NCBI RefSeq assembly: GCF_036492835.1
Contig: NZ_AP025316.1
Coordinates: forward strand, 62,001 to 126,000
Direction: 5' to 3'
Origin: Fulvitalea axinellae
GTDB taxonomy: Bacteria; Bacteroidota; Bacteroidia; Cytophagales; Cyclobacteriaceae
DNA: 64,000 nt
Position numbers and translations under genes: made by a program. The stretch's first letter is position 1; each line of letters starts with the position of its first letter. Below the pieces are notes generated by a model, which searched no databases, was not told the origin of the DNA, and worked only from the letters and a program-made list of their open reading frames with translations. Shown here one piece after another: positions 34,596 to 42,565 of the stretch.

Positions 34596-37500
34596 ATGGT
34601 AAGACACGGACTTTTTAAGGCATTTAGAAGAAATGCCCACTGGATCGGGACATCGCTGTTCGCGTTTCTCCTGATGTTCCCCTTTCTGGCGCAGGCCGGC
34701 AGAGGCAAGGACAAGGGCTATTATGTGAAAAAGGACACTTGGGCTTCGACCTTGGTGGCCAGCAAAAAGGCTTATGTCGATTTTATCGAAAAGCTCAACT
34801 TTACCCCTGTCGCTTCGGTGGTGAAGAAACAGAAGGACAAGCCCTCGGCCATTTCGGCCGATATCAGCGACCTGAATACGATGGTATTGGTTGTTCATGG
34901 CGACAAAAACGGCAACGGCTACGATCACGGGATCTGGGGCAACGCCAAACTGATCGACAGAAAAGGCAACGTCACTTGGCTTGACGATATCGACTGGGAA
35001 TCCGCGAAAGTGGGTGCCAGAAGGCCGATGAAGGGCGCCAGCCTTTTGGGCGAGAAAGCCAACGTGGGCGGAAAAGTGTTCGAGCACTGTATAGGCGCTC
35101 ACGCTTACAGCGAAATCGTTTATAAGCTCGACAAAAAGTACGTGCGCTTCGAGGCCGAAGTGGGAATCGATACCCGTGGCGGTAATTGGAGAAGCAGCGC
35201 TAAATTTATGGTCCTCGCCGCTACGCCGGGCTCGGTGCTGAGTAAAGTGGCCAAGGATTTCCCAAACGAGGCTTACCTCTTTAGCAAATACGCCAAAGGT
35301 TCCGCCGACAAGTACTTGGACACTCCGGGAACGGAATTCGAGCGCAAGATCGTTAACAAGGCCTTGGGTGACCTCGACGACGACAAATTTTTCAGAGACC
35401 AGGCCCTAAAGCTGAAAGGGCAAAACGCCGGAGCGGAAGCGTTCCTCAATCTTTTTACAAAGGTCAACAGCGTTGTTGAGGCGCAAGACCGCCTTTCCAT
35501 GCTCGATTTCGAGGCGATGCGCCTTTCTATCGAGAACATGAGCAAAGAGTTCAAAGGAAAATATAACGGAAAAAAATACCTGGGCGAGCTTCAGCGCAAA
35601 GAGGCTGAATATGATAAAGTAAAGAAAGATCTTTATCGTGGAGAAGCCAGCGCTATCGAGTGGATCGCCAAGACCGAGACGTTCAAGCGCGAGGCTTTGA
35701 TGGCCAATCCGTTGCTTGATTTTGACAAGCTTTTGGTTGTTCGCCATAAATTGGGCAACAAAGCCAGATCCAAGTACCCTAACGCTCCGGATATGGCTTT
35801 GCCGAAAAACAACTGGAAGACCATCGGCTCTACCAGTAGCCCGGACAAGGGTTGGGATGCGCAAATCGCCGTACTCTCTAATCTGAGAGGCGACGTGGAT
35901 TCGAAGACTATCTATAAGCCGGAGAAACCGCATGCGATCACCGATTTGGATTTGCACTTCGACGCCGACAAAATCATGTTTACTTCGGCTACGGACAAAG
36001 GCCGCTGGGGACTTTTCGAAGTGGATTCAGACGGATCCAACCTCCGCCAGATCTCCCCTACCAAATACGACGACCTTGACTTCTACGACGCCTGCTACCT
36101 TCCGGACGGAAAAGTGGCTATGGTATCGAACGTTTCTATGCAGGGTGTACCTTGCGTAAACGGCTCCGACCCTGTGGGCAGTATGTGTAAGCTTGATCCG
36201 GAGACCCGTAAGTTCAAGCAGATCAACTTTGGTCAGGATAATGACTGGGATCCTGTAGTGCTTCCGAACGGACGTATTATGTACCTGCGTTGGGAATACA
36301 CAGACAACGTGCACTACTACACCCGCGTATTGATGCATATGAATCCGGACGGAACCGGAAAAAAAGAATATTACGGCAGCGCCTCGTACTGGCCAAACAC
36401 CATCTTCGACGCCAAGCCGATTCCGGGACATAAGACCAAGCTTATCGGTATCGTATCGGGCCACCACGGCGTTGGACGTTCGGGCGAGCTCGTAATCTTC
36501 GATCCGGCCGTAGGACGTTTCGAAGCCGACGGCGCTATCCAGAGAATCCCGGGCAGGGGCAAGAAAATCGTTCCTATCGTAAAAGACCGTTTGGTTGACG
36601 GCGTATGGCCACAGTTCGTAAACCCTTATCCGCTTGACGGAAACTACTTCCTGGTTACGGGCAAAATGAAGCCGGGCGGACTCTGGGGACTCTACCTAGT
36701 CGATACTTTTGATAATATCACTCTTGTAAAGGAATATGAAGGCGAAGGTATCCGCGACGTGTTCCCGATGCGCAAGCGCAAAACTCCGCCGGTAATTCCG
36801 AGCAAGGTGAACCCGACTAAGAAAGACGCAACGGTTTATGTCGCCGACATTTACGAAGGGCGCGGCATGAAAGGTGTTGCCCGCGGAACGGTTAAGTCCA
36901 TCAGGGTTTTCGCTTATAAATTCGCTTACAACAGATCAAAGAGTAACAACGACGCCATGGGCGTAGAGTCGGCCTGGGACGTGAAACGCGTATTGGGTAC
37001 CGTGCCCGTTTATGAGGACGGTTCGGCGATGTTTAAGATTCCGGCCAACACGGCAATCTCGTTGCAACCGCTTGACGAACACGGACAAGCCATGCAGGTA
37101 ATGCGTAGCTGGCTGACAGCCATGCCAGGCGAGACGCTTTCTTGTATCGGTTGTCACGAAGACCAGAACACAGTTCCGGTACCAAAGAGAACCATCGCCT
37201 CTACCAAGAGTCCGGTGGAGATCACTCCATTCTACGGCGACGTTCGTCCGTTCTCTTTCGTCAACGAAGTACAGCCGGTACTCGACGCCAAGTGCGTGGG
37301 TTGCCACAACGGAAACGACCCTGAGCTTCCTAACTTCGCCGACAAATCCACTTTGCCTTACCGCAACGTAAGCCGCAGTTATTTCGATTTGCAGAAATTC
37401 GTTCGCCGTCCGGGCCCTGAGTCTGACCTGAACGTATTGACGCCGATGGACTTCCACGCCAGCACCAGTGAGTTGGTATCGAAGCTGAACAAAGGCCACC

Positions 37501-38672
37501 ACAATGTGAAACTTACGCAAGAGGAACGCGATCGCCTTATCACTTGGATCGACCTTAACGTGCCTTACCACGCCGATTTCTTGGGTGTGACCGAATACCG
37601 TGGCAACAACCAGAAAGACCGCCGTGTAGAGTTGATGAAGGAAATCAACAACATGGAATACACCGCCGAGGTGGAGCTAGCCAAGGCCAACGCTGCCCGC
37701 GAAGCCCGCGGACCAATCGAGCCGATCTTGCCTGAACCGGTCCCGGCCCCTAAATACAAAAAGGTAAAAGCCCGTAACTGGCCGTTCGACACCTCCAAAG
37801 CCAAGGCCATGCAGGCCAAAGCCGGTTCCGAAACCAAGACTATCGACTTGGGCAACGGACAGAGTATCGAGCTGGTGAAAATCCCGGCCGGAGAGTTTGT
37901 AATGGGATCGGAAGACGTTGACGCCGAAGCCTTGCCTAAGACTCGCATAAAGGTTAAGAAATCATACTGGATGGCAAAATACGAGGTGAGCAACGGACAG
38001 GTGCGCGCGCTTTTGCCTGAGCACAACAGCCGTGTGATGGACCAGCACTGGAAAGACCATACGCGTCCGGGCTACGAAGCCAACCGAAACGACCAGCCGG
38101 CTATTCGTGTCACTTGGCAACAGGCCAATGAGTTCTGCGAACTTTTGAGCAAGAAAACAGGCCTGAAGGTAAAACTCCCTACGGAAGCGCAGTGGGAATG
38201 GGCATGTCGTGCCGGTAGCGACAGCGATATGGCATACGGCGATCCTACAGCCAACTTTACGGCATACGCCAACTTGGCCGACGAGAGCCTCCGCGATATG
38301 GCCGTAATGGGCGTTGATCCGAAACCGATCAGCCGTAAGCGCAGCGACTTCAAATTCCACGATTACCTTCCGAAGGTAGAGGGAATGGATGACGGTGCCA
38401 TGTTGCAGTCAGTTCCCGGTAAATACAAGCCGAACGCTTGGGGCCTCTACGATATGCACGGTAACGTTGCGGAGTGGACCCGTTCGGATTATATCCCTTA
38501 CCCGTACACCAACAAAGACGGTCGTAACGACGGCAACCTCAAAACAGCCAAGGTAATCCGCGGAGGTTCGTTTATGGAACGTCCGCGCGAAGCCGCCGCT
38601 GGCTACCGCAAAGGTTACCCGACGTGGCAGCAAGTCTACAACGTAGGCTTCCGTATCGTGATCGAAGAGTAA
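34596..38672 (+). CDS. Secreted NPCBM - beta-propeller - cytochrome c - FGE-like fusion protein
   Basis: A 1358-residue exported protein. ATG at 34596 precedes the signal peptide (IGTSLFAFLLMFPFLAQA); an earlier ATG at 34551 would add 15 residues. In order: an NPCBM carbohydrate-binding-like domain with KVFEHCIGAHAYSEIVY, an alpha-helical linker, and a TolB/HzsA-like beta-propeller (DLDLHFDADKIMFTSATDKGRWGLFEVDSDGSNLRQIS). Two haem c motifs follow, CIGCH and CVGCH (~residues 849 and 903), and then a formylglycine-generating-enzyme-like domain. That domain shows IPAGEFVMGS, PAIRVTWQQANEFCELLSKKTG, LPTEAQWEWACRAG, GLYDMHGNVAEW, RGGSF and GFRIV. The architecture recalls Planctomycete/Bacteroidota cytochrome-containing catabolic proteins. 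A redox or binding role at the cell surface is likely; no FGE activity should be assumed. Confidence 0.82.
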   Translation: MVRHGLFKAFRRNAHWIGTSLFAFLLMFPFLAQAGRGKDKGYYVKKDTWASTLVASKKAYVDFIEKLNFTPVASVVKKQKDKPSAISADISDLNTMVLVVHGDKNGNGYDHGIWGNAKLIDRKGNVTWLDDIDWESAKVGARRPMKGASLLGEKANVGGKVFEHCIGAHAYSEIVYKLDKKYVRFEAEVGIDTRGGNWRSSAKFMVLAATPGSVLSKVAKDFPNEAYLFSKYAKGSADKYLDTPGTEFERKIVNKALGDLDDDKFFRDQALKLKGQNAGAEAFLNLFTKVNSVVEAQDRLSMLDFEAMRLSIENMSKEFKGKYNGKKYLGELQRKEAEYDKVKKDLYRGEASAIEWIAKTETFKREALMANPLLDFDKLLVVRHKLGNKARSKYPNAPDMALPKNNWKTIGSTSSPDKGWDAQIAVLSNLRGDVDSKTIYKPEKPHAITDLDLHFDADKIMFTSATDKGRWGLFEVDSDGSNLRQISPTKYDDLDFYDACYLPDGKVAMVSNVSMQGVPCVNGSDPVGSMCKLDPETRKFKQINFGQDNDWDPVVLPNGRIMYLRWEYTDNVHYYTRVLMHMNPDGTGKKEYYGSASYWPNTIFDAKPIPGHKTKLIGIVSGHHGVGRSGELVIFDPAVGRFEADGAIQRIPGRGKKIVPIVKDRLVDGVWPQFVNPYPLDGNYFLVTGKMKPGGLWGLYLVDTFDNITLVKEYEGEGIRDVFPMRKRKTPPVIPSKVNPTKKDATVYVADIYEGRGMKGVARGTVKSIRVFAYKFAYNRSKSNNDAMGVESAWDVKRVLGTVPVYEDGSAMFKIPANTAISLQPLDEHGQAMQVMRSWLTAMPGETLSCIGCHEDQNTVPVPKRTIASTKSPVEITPFYGDVRPFSFVNEVQPVLDAKCVGCHNGNDPELPNFADKSTLPYRNVSRSYFDLQKFVRRPGPESDLNVLTPMDFHASTSELVSKLNKGHHNVKLTQEERDRLITWIDLNVPYHADFLGVTEYRGNNQKDRRVELMKEINNMEYTAEVELAKANAAREARGPIEPILPEPVPAPKYKKVKARNWPFDTSKAKAMQAKAGSETKTIDLGNGQSIELVKIPAGEFVMGSEDVDAEALPKTRIKVKKSYWMAKYEVSNGQVRALLPEHNSRVMDQHWKDHTRPGYEANRNDQPAIRVTWQQANEFCELLSKKTGLKVKLPTEAQWEWACRAGSDSDMAYGDPTANFTAYANLADESLRDMAVMGVDPKPISRKRSDFKFHDYLPKVEGMDDGAMLQSVPGKYKPNAWGLYDMHGNVAEWTRSDYIPYPYTNKDGRNDGNLKTAKVIRGGSFMERPREAAAGYRKGYPTWQQVYNVGFRIVIEE

Positions 38673-38698
38673 TAGAATCGTATTTTACCTATATAGAA

Positions 38699-38728
38699 AA
38701 GCAGTCGGGGTACCCTGACTGCTTTTTT
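38699..38728 (+). terminator. Intrinsic terminator of the fusion gene
   Basis: AAGCAGTC-GGGTACCC-GACTGCTT hairpin followed by T6, 27 bases after the stop. Confidence 0.85.
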
Positions 38729-38939
38729 GTTTTGATGAACAATATCTGATCGCTTATAAAGAAATAAAACTGGCTGGGTTTAGAAGGCTAAAAAGCAGAT
38801 ACCAAATTACCATCAACGAATATTCCCCTTATTAAAGCGAAATTAGATTTATATAACTTCGATTCATTTTTAGTTATAATTTCGGGTCCCTGAAATAAGG
38901 TATGTGATTTTTGTATAACGGTTAATTCAGTTCGATTAA

Positions 38940-39671
38940 ATGGCTATGGATTCTGAAAAAATAATAAGATCCGCGATTCTACTTTTTTTCACACTAGTAA
39001 CACTCTCCACCAAAGGTCAAGTTTATACGATAGCGGAGGAGGATTATGAAAACGTATCGTTTACCCAGGAGATCCACAAAGATATATCGAAATATGTGGG
39101 CGTATATACGTTTGGCATGTCCGAATCAGAAACTCTTCTTGTGATAAACACGCACGGTAATGAGGTGGTCGCCCAAATCAGATCTTTTGAATGGATCATG
39201 GACAGTAACTATAAAACCAACGGTTACAAACATATTTTTCAAACTCTAAGCAATGTTAGAATTAAAAACGGACGACTAATCTCGGACGAACTGGAAGGGC
39301 AATTTGTCAACGTAAAAGAAAAAAACTTTAGTGGATCCGCACTTTTAACGGAACGAGTCTCCTATAAGGAAATCGTAAACCTTGCGTTTGGCTTTAAATC
39401 AGAGTCTCTCGACGATTATTATTCCGGTGATTATCAATTCGCTTCCTATCGTTTATTATCGAAGGAAGAACTTATGACCTATTCGAAAGAGGAACTTCGG
39501 ATTATGAGAAACGAGATCTTCGCCCGGTATGAATATGATTTTAAATCGGGCGGAGAAATGGAAAAATATTTTGAAAACCAAGAATGGTATAACCCTAATA
39601 ATAAAGATGTCGCCAGTCTTTTGACAGACTTTGAAATAAAGAACATCAAATTAATCCGATCCTTGGAGTAA
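38940..39671 (+). CDS. Exported YARHG-domain protein
   Basis: A 243-residue protein with signal peptide (ILLFFTLVTLSTKGQ) and a C-terminal YARHG domain: LLSKEELMTYSKEELRIMRNEIFARYEYDF ... YFENQEWYNPNNKD ... FEIKNIKLIRSLE. This domain occurs in envelope proteins of many bacteria and is thought to bind peptidoglycan or other surface ligands; its biochemical role is not established. The middle part is beta-rich and unassigned. The gene converges with the amidoligase-like gene, with stop codons only 8 bases apart, so the two may interact through opposed transcription. It could conceivably protect against that protein, but nothing shows this. Confidence 0.82.
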   Translation: MAMDSEKIIRSAILLFFTLVTLSTKGQVYTIAEEDYENVSFTQEIHKDISKYVGVYTFGMSESETLLVINTHGNEVVAQIRSFEWIMDSNYKTNGYKHIFQTLSNVRIKNGRLISDELEGQFVNVKEKNFSGSALLTERVSYKEIVNLAFGFKSESLDDYYSGDYQFASYRLLSKEELMTYSKEELRIMRNEIFARYEYDFKSGGEMEKYFENQEWYNPNNKDVASLLTDFEIKNIKLIRSLE

Positions 39672-39679
39672 TCGTTTTT

Positions 39680-41122
39680 TTAATCCTCCGGAGCTTCTTT
39701 GGGCTTCCATTTGGGGATCGAAAAATTATCGATATCCATAAAAGTGTGGTCAATATCTTTATTCAACGCATAAACCCATCTGAATACGTGTTCGGCGACG
39801 CTCTGCCATAAAGAAACCCCGTACGGTTCGCCCATATTCCTGAATTCGATAATCGGGGCTTTGTGTTGCATCTGTGGCCCCACTGTGTCCATTTGGCTTC
39901 CCATAGCTCCCATCGTATCCAGTTGTAAGCGGAGTTCTTCCGCTCTCGGATTGTCACGGAGCGTAAGCAAATCTACACCGTGTGCCATACCGTGCATCCA
40001 TTTCCCTATGCTGATATCGTTCATCAGAAAGCGTCTGGATTCGAATTTCTTGATTTCGTGGTAAAGTCCTTCGGGAAACAGTGGCGAGTCCAGTCCTTTG
40101 GTATTAGTTTCAAGATAAGACGTAAGTATGCTGGCGATTTTGTGCCACTCCATAGCATCGTTTTGACTCAACGACTCGACTAGCTCGGGATCAAGACTCT
40201 GGAACATGGAACCGAAATCCGTGCGGGATAACATGGGCGAAAATGAACGCAAATATTTGGGAATCTCGCGGGCGCCGAACTTAATGTAAAAGCCAATCAG
40301 CAACAGCAGGCCTTCAAGTTCCGGCGACAAATCAATGGCTTGCCCCATAGCTTCGATTTGGTCAAGCAAGCTTCTGGTATATTCGCCGTACATCTCGTCT
40401 TGGTCGCCGTAGCGCGAATCCTGTATGCGCATAATATGCCTTCTTCCGCCCGCCTTTTGTAGTCGTGTCTCTTCGTCTTCGTCCGTTGCCGGGGCGGCAA
40501 TATCGGAAAAGGCTCTTCGGATACGGTCTAACCTAATCCCCGCCGTAAAATGAAAGTTACCGTTGAAGATGTTATTACTCCAATGCCTATAAAATTTGAA
40601 GAGCGTTTGTTCGTAGCCGGGGACTATAGTGCCGAAAGGGGCAAGCTTGGTAATGGGTAAACCCTCGGGCCTAACACGACGGGCATTTTGGTTCAAAGTC
40701 CTCATCAGGGCCGTCAGCGTAGCGAAACACTCTTGCAACTCATGAAACCCTTTAGGGCTTTCTTCGAAGGGAGCGGTCACGAATTCCACATAAGCGATCT
40801 TGTTGGTGGCCCCGACATCGGTTTGCATCTCGAAATTTTTTCCTTTCAGCAAAACCTCCCGCTCATGAAAAGGCTCAAACCGTGACCGGGCGCAGGGAAT
40901 ACGCTCCTCATAACGCTCGATTTCGTGCGCATGGTTCCGTATGGGATTATAGTCCACCTCAATCTCAAAACCCACCGCCCTTTGTATCACTTCCTTTTTA
41001 TTGAAAATCCGGTCATGCGCCGCTTTTCTCTGAAGCATAAGGGGCGATTCAGAGAAACGGTCCTCGCCCCCTTCCCTACTTTTTGAATGAGTATTCGTCT
41101 TATTTGCTTTATGGTGGAACAC
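39680..41122 (-). CDS. Putative effector with amidoligase-like (glutamine-synthetase-fold) domain
   Basis: A 480-residue protein without signal peptide; GTG start giving MFHHKANKTN. The N-terminal ~48 residues are basic and carry two QR motifs (LMLQRK, VIQR) of the kind found in DUF4157/eCIS-associated Bacteroidota toxins. The body then shows landmarks of amidoligases: GFEIEVD (51-57), MQTDVG and VEFVTAPF (99-119), GNFHFTAGI (188-196) and IIEFRN (424-429). These correspond to the GxExE, DGS/EIVSPP, GxHxH and EFR positions of that ATP-dependent peptide-bond-forming family, so it could crosslink or amidate a protein. The assignment is by motif order only. Confidence 0.6.
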   Translation of the reverse strand: MFHHKANKTNTHSKSREGGEDRFSESPLMLQRKAAHDRIFNKKEVIQRAVGFEIEVDYNPIRNHAHEIERYEERIPCARSRFEPFHEREVLLKGKNFEMQTDVGATNKIAYVEFVTAPFEESPKGFHELQECFATLTALMRTLNQNARRVRPEGLPITKLAPFGTIVPGYEQTLFKFYRHWSNNIFNGNFHFTAGIRLDRIRRAFSDIAAPATDEDEETRLQKAGGRRHIMRIQDSRYGDQDEMYGEYTRSLLDQIEAMGQAIDLSPELEGLLLLIGFYIKFGAREIPKYLRSFSPMLSRTDFGSMFQSLDPELVESLSQNDAMEWHKIASILTSYLETNTKGLDSPLFPEGLYHEIKKFESRRFLMNDISIGKWMHGMAHGVDLLTLRDNPRAEELRLQLDTMGAMGSQMDTVGPQMQHKAPIIEFRNMGEPYGVSLWQSVAEHVFRWVYALNKDIDHTFMDIDNFSIPKWKPKEAPED

Positions 41123-41167
41123 GCAATATTCAAGGCAAAAAAGGGGCCTGACAAAAGATGGAGATCT

Positions 41168-42565
41168 CTATTCCACGCCTCCGCCTACGGCCCTATAAAT
41201 CCCGACAAGTGTTTGCAAGCGATTGGATTCGGCCTGAATCAATGATAATTGCACATTCAAAAGCGCCTCCTGAGCGGTCAGGATATCCAGATAGGTGGCG
41301 TTGCCGTACTCCATCAACTGTTCGGCGATAACAAACGCGCGGCTTAGGTGTTCCTCCTGACGGCGCAATTCAAGCAAACTCCGCTGATAAGCGCCATAAC
41401 TTTCCATCAAGTTACTTAATTCGGTACTGGCTTCGAGCAGTGTCTTTTGGAAATCCAGCAAGGCTTCTCTCCGTTGAGAATCGGCGATCTCTTTCTGGGT
41501 CCTCAATTTTCTGGTCATAAAAATCGGTTGCGTGAGCCCTCCTATCAACGTATTGAACAATGAACTGGACGTAAACCACTTGTCGAACTCCGATGATTGG
41601 AAACCGCCCATAGCCGAAATGGTGAGGGTCGGGTATAACGATGCTTTTGCGATATTGAAATTCTCAAATGCGGCCCGGAACGCCAATTCCGAGACCTGTA
41701 CATCGGGCCTGTTCCGCAAGGCTTCCACCGGCACTCCGACATCCACTGTTTCGGGAGTGCGTTGGTCTTCCACCGTTCCCAGGTTCATAGTCTGCAATGA
41801 ACCTCCGGTAAGCATAATCAAGGTATTCGTGGCCATGGTCACGCTGCGTTTGTTTTCCTCCAGCATTACCCGGACGCTTTCCACTTGGGCTCTCGCTTGC
41901 TCCACGGCCAATTGATTTGACATGCCGGCGTCAAAAAGCCTGATCGTTGAAATAAGTCCTCTTTCACGCAAAACCAGAGTTCGCTCAAGGAGAATACGGC
42001 TTTCTTTCAGGGCTATTAAGGCATAGTAAGCGTTTGCCGTTTTGGCTACCAATTGGGTTTGCATCAGTTTTTTAGCCGTCACCGATTGCTGAAACTGCGC
42101 TTTGAGCATTCGCTTGGCGCTGGTTATTTTCCCCCAGATATCAGCTTCCCAACTCAGCGCTCCGGAAAGGGTATATTGTTCGCTAGGCGCAAACTGAAAA
42201 GCGCTCGAAAGATCTTGGTGTTCCACTTGCCCGCTCAAACTTAGCGTTGGGATATATCCAATCTTACCCTGCTTAAAGGAGCTTTGCGCCTGCAATACCC
42301 TCTCGTATGCGATCTGGTTGTCATAATTGTTTTGAAGCGTGCTGTCTATAAATTTCCTCAGAAGGGAATCCGTAAAAAAGGCTCGCCAGCCGTAATTCCC
42401 GACGCGTAATCCTGACCCGCTCAAGGTGTCCAGACTAAACAAAGGAGGCTCGTCGTATTCAGGCGCTTGGAATTTCTTTGTGACTAAACACGAAGACAGG
42501 CTTCCCAAAAGGAAAATGAGCCCAAAATACAGAACTTGTATATACGAACGCTTTAGTGTCTTCAT
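41168..42565 (-). CDS. TolC/NodT-family outer membrane efflux lipoprotein
   Basis: A 465-residue channel component of an RND tripartite pump. ATG at 42565 overlaps the last base of the permease stop codon (TGATG), so translation is coupled; an upstream in-frame start would add 15 unlikely residues. The lipobox is FLLGSLSSC. The two OEP repeats are visible: AYERVLQAQSSFKQGKIGYIPTLSLSGQ ... AFRAAFENFNIAKASLYPTLTISAMGG, and LFDAGMSNQLAVEQARAQVESV ... LMEYGNATYLDILTAQEALLNVQLSLIQAESNRLQTLVGIYRAVGGG. It is the last gene of the adaptor-permease-channel operon. Confidence 0.95.
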   Translation of the reverse strand: MKTLKRSYIQVLYFGLIFLLGSLSSCLVTKKFQAPEYDEPPLFSLDTLSGSGLRVGNYGWRAFFTDSLLRKFIDSTLQNNYDNQIAYERVLQAQSSFKQGKIGYIPTLSLSGQVEHQDLSSAFQFAPSEQYTLSGALSWEADIWGKITSAKRMLKAQFQQSVTAKKLMQTQLVAKTANAYYALIALKESRILLERTLVLRERGLISTIRLFDAGMSNQLAVEQARAQVESVRVMLEENKRSVTMATNTLIMLTGGSLQTMNLGTVEDQRTPETVDVGVPVEALRNRPDVQVSELAFRAAFENFNIAKASLYPTLTISAMGGFQSSEFDKWFTSSSLFNTLIGGLTQPIFMTRKLRTQKEIADSQRREALLDFQKTLLEASTELSNLMESYGAYQRSLLELRRQEEHLSRAFVIAEQLMEYGNATYLDILTAQEALLNVQLSLIQAESNRLQTLVGIYRAVGGGVE

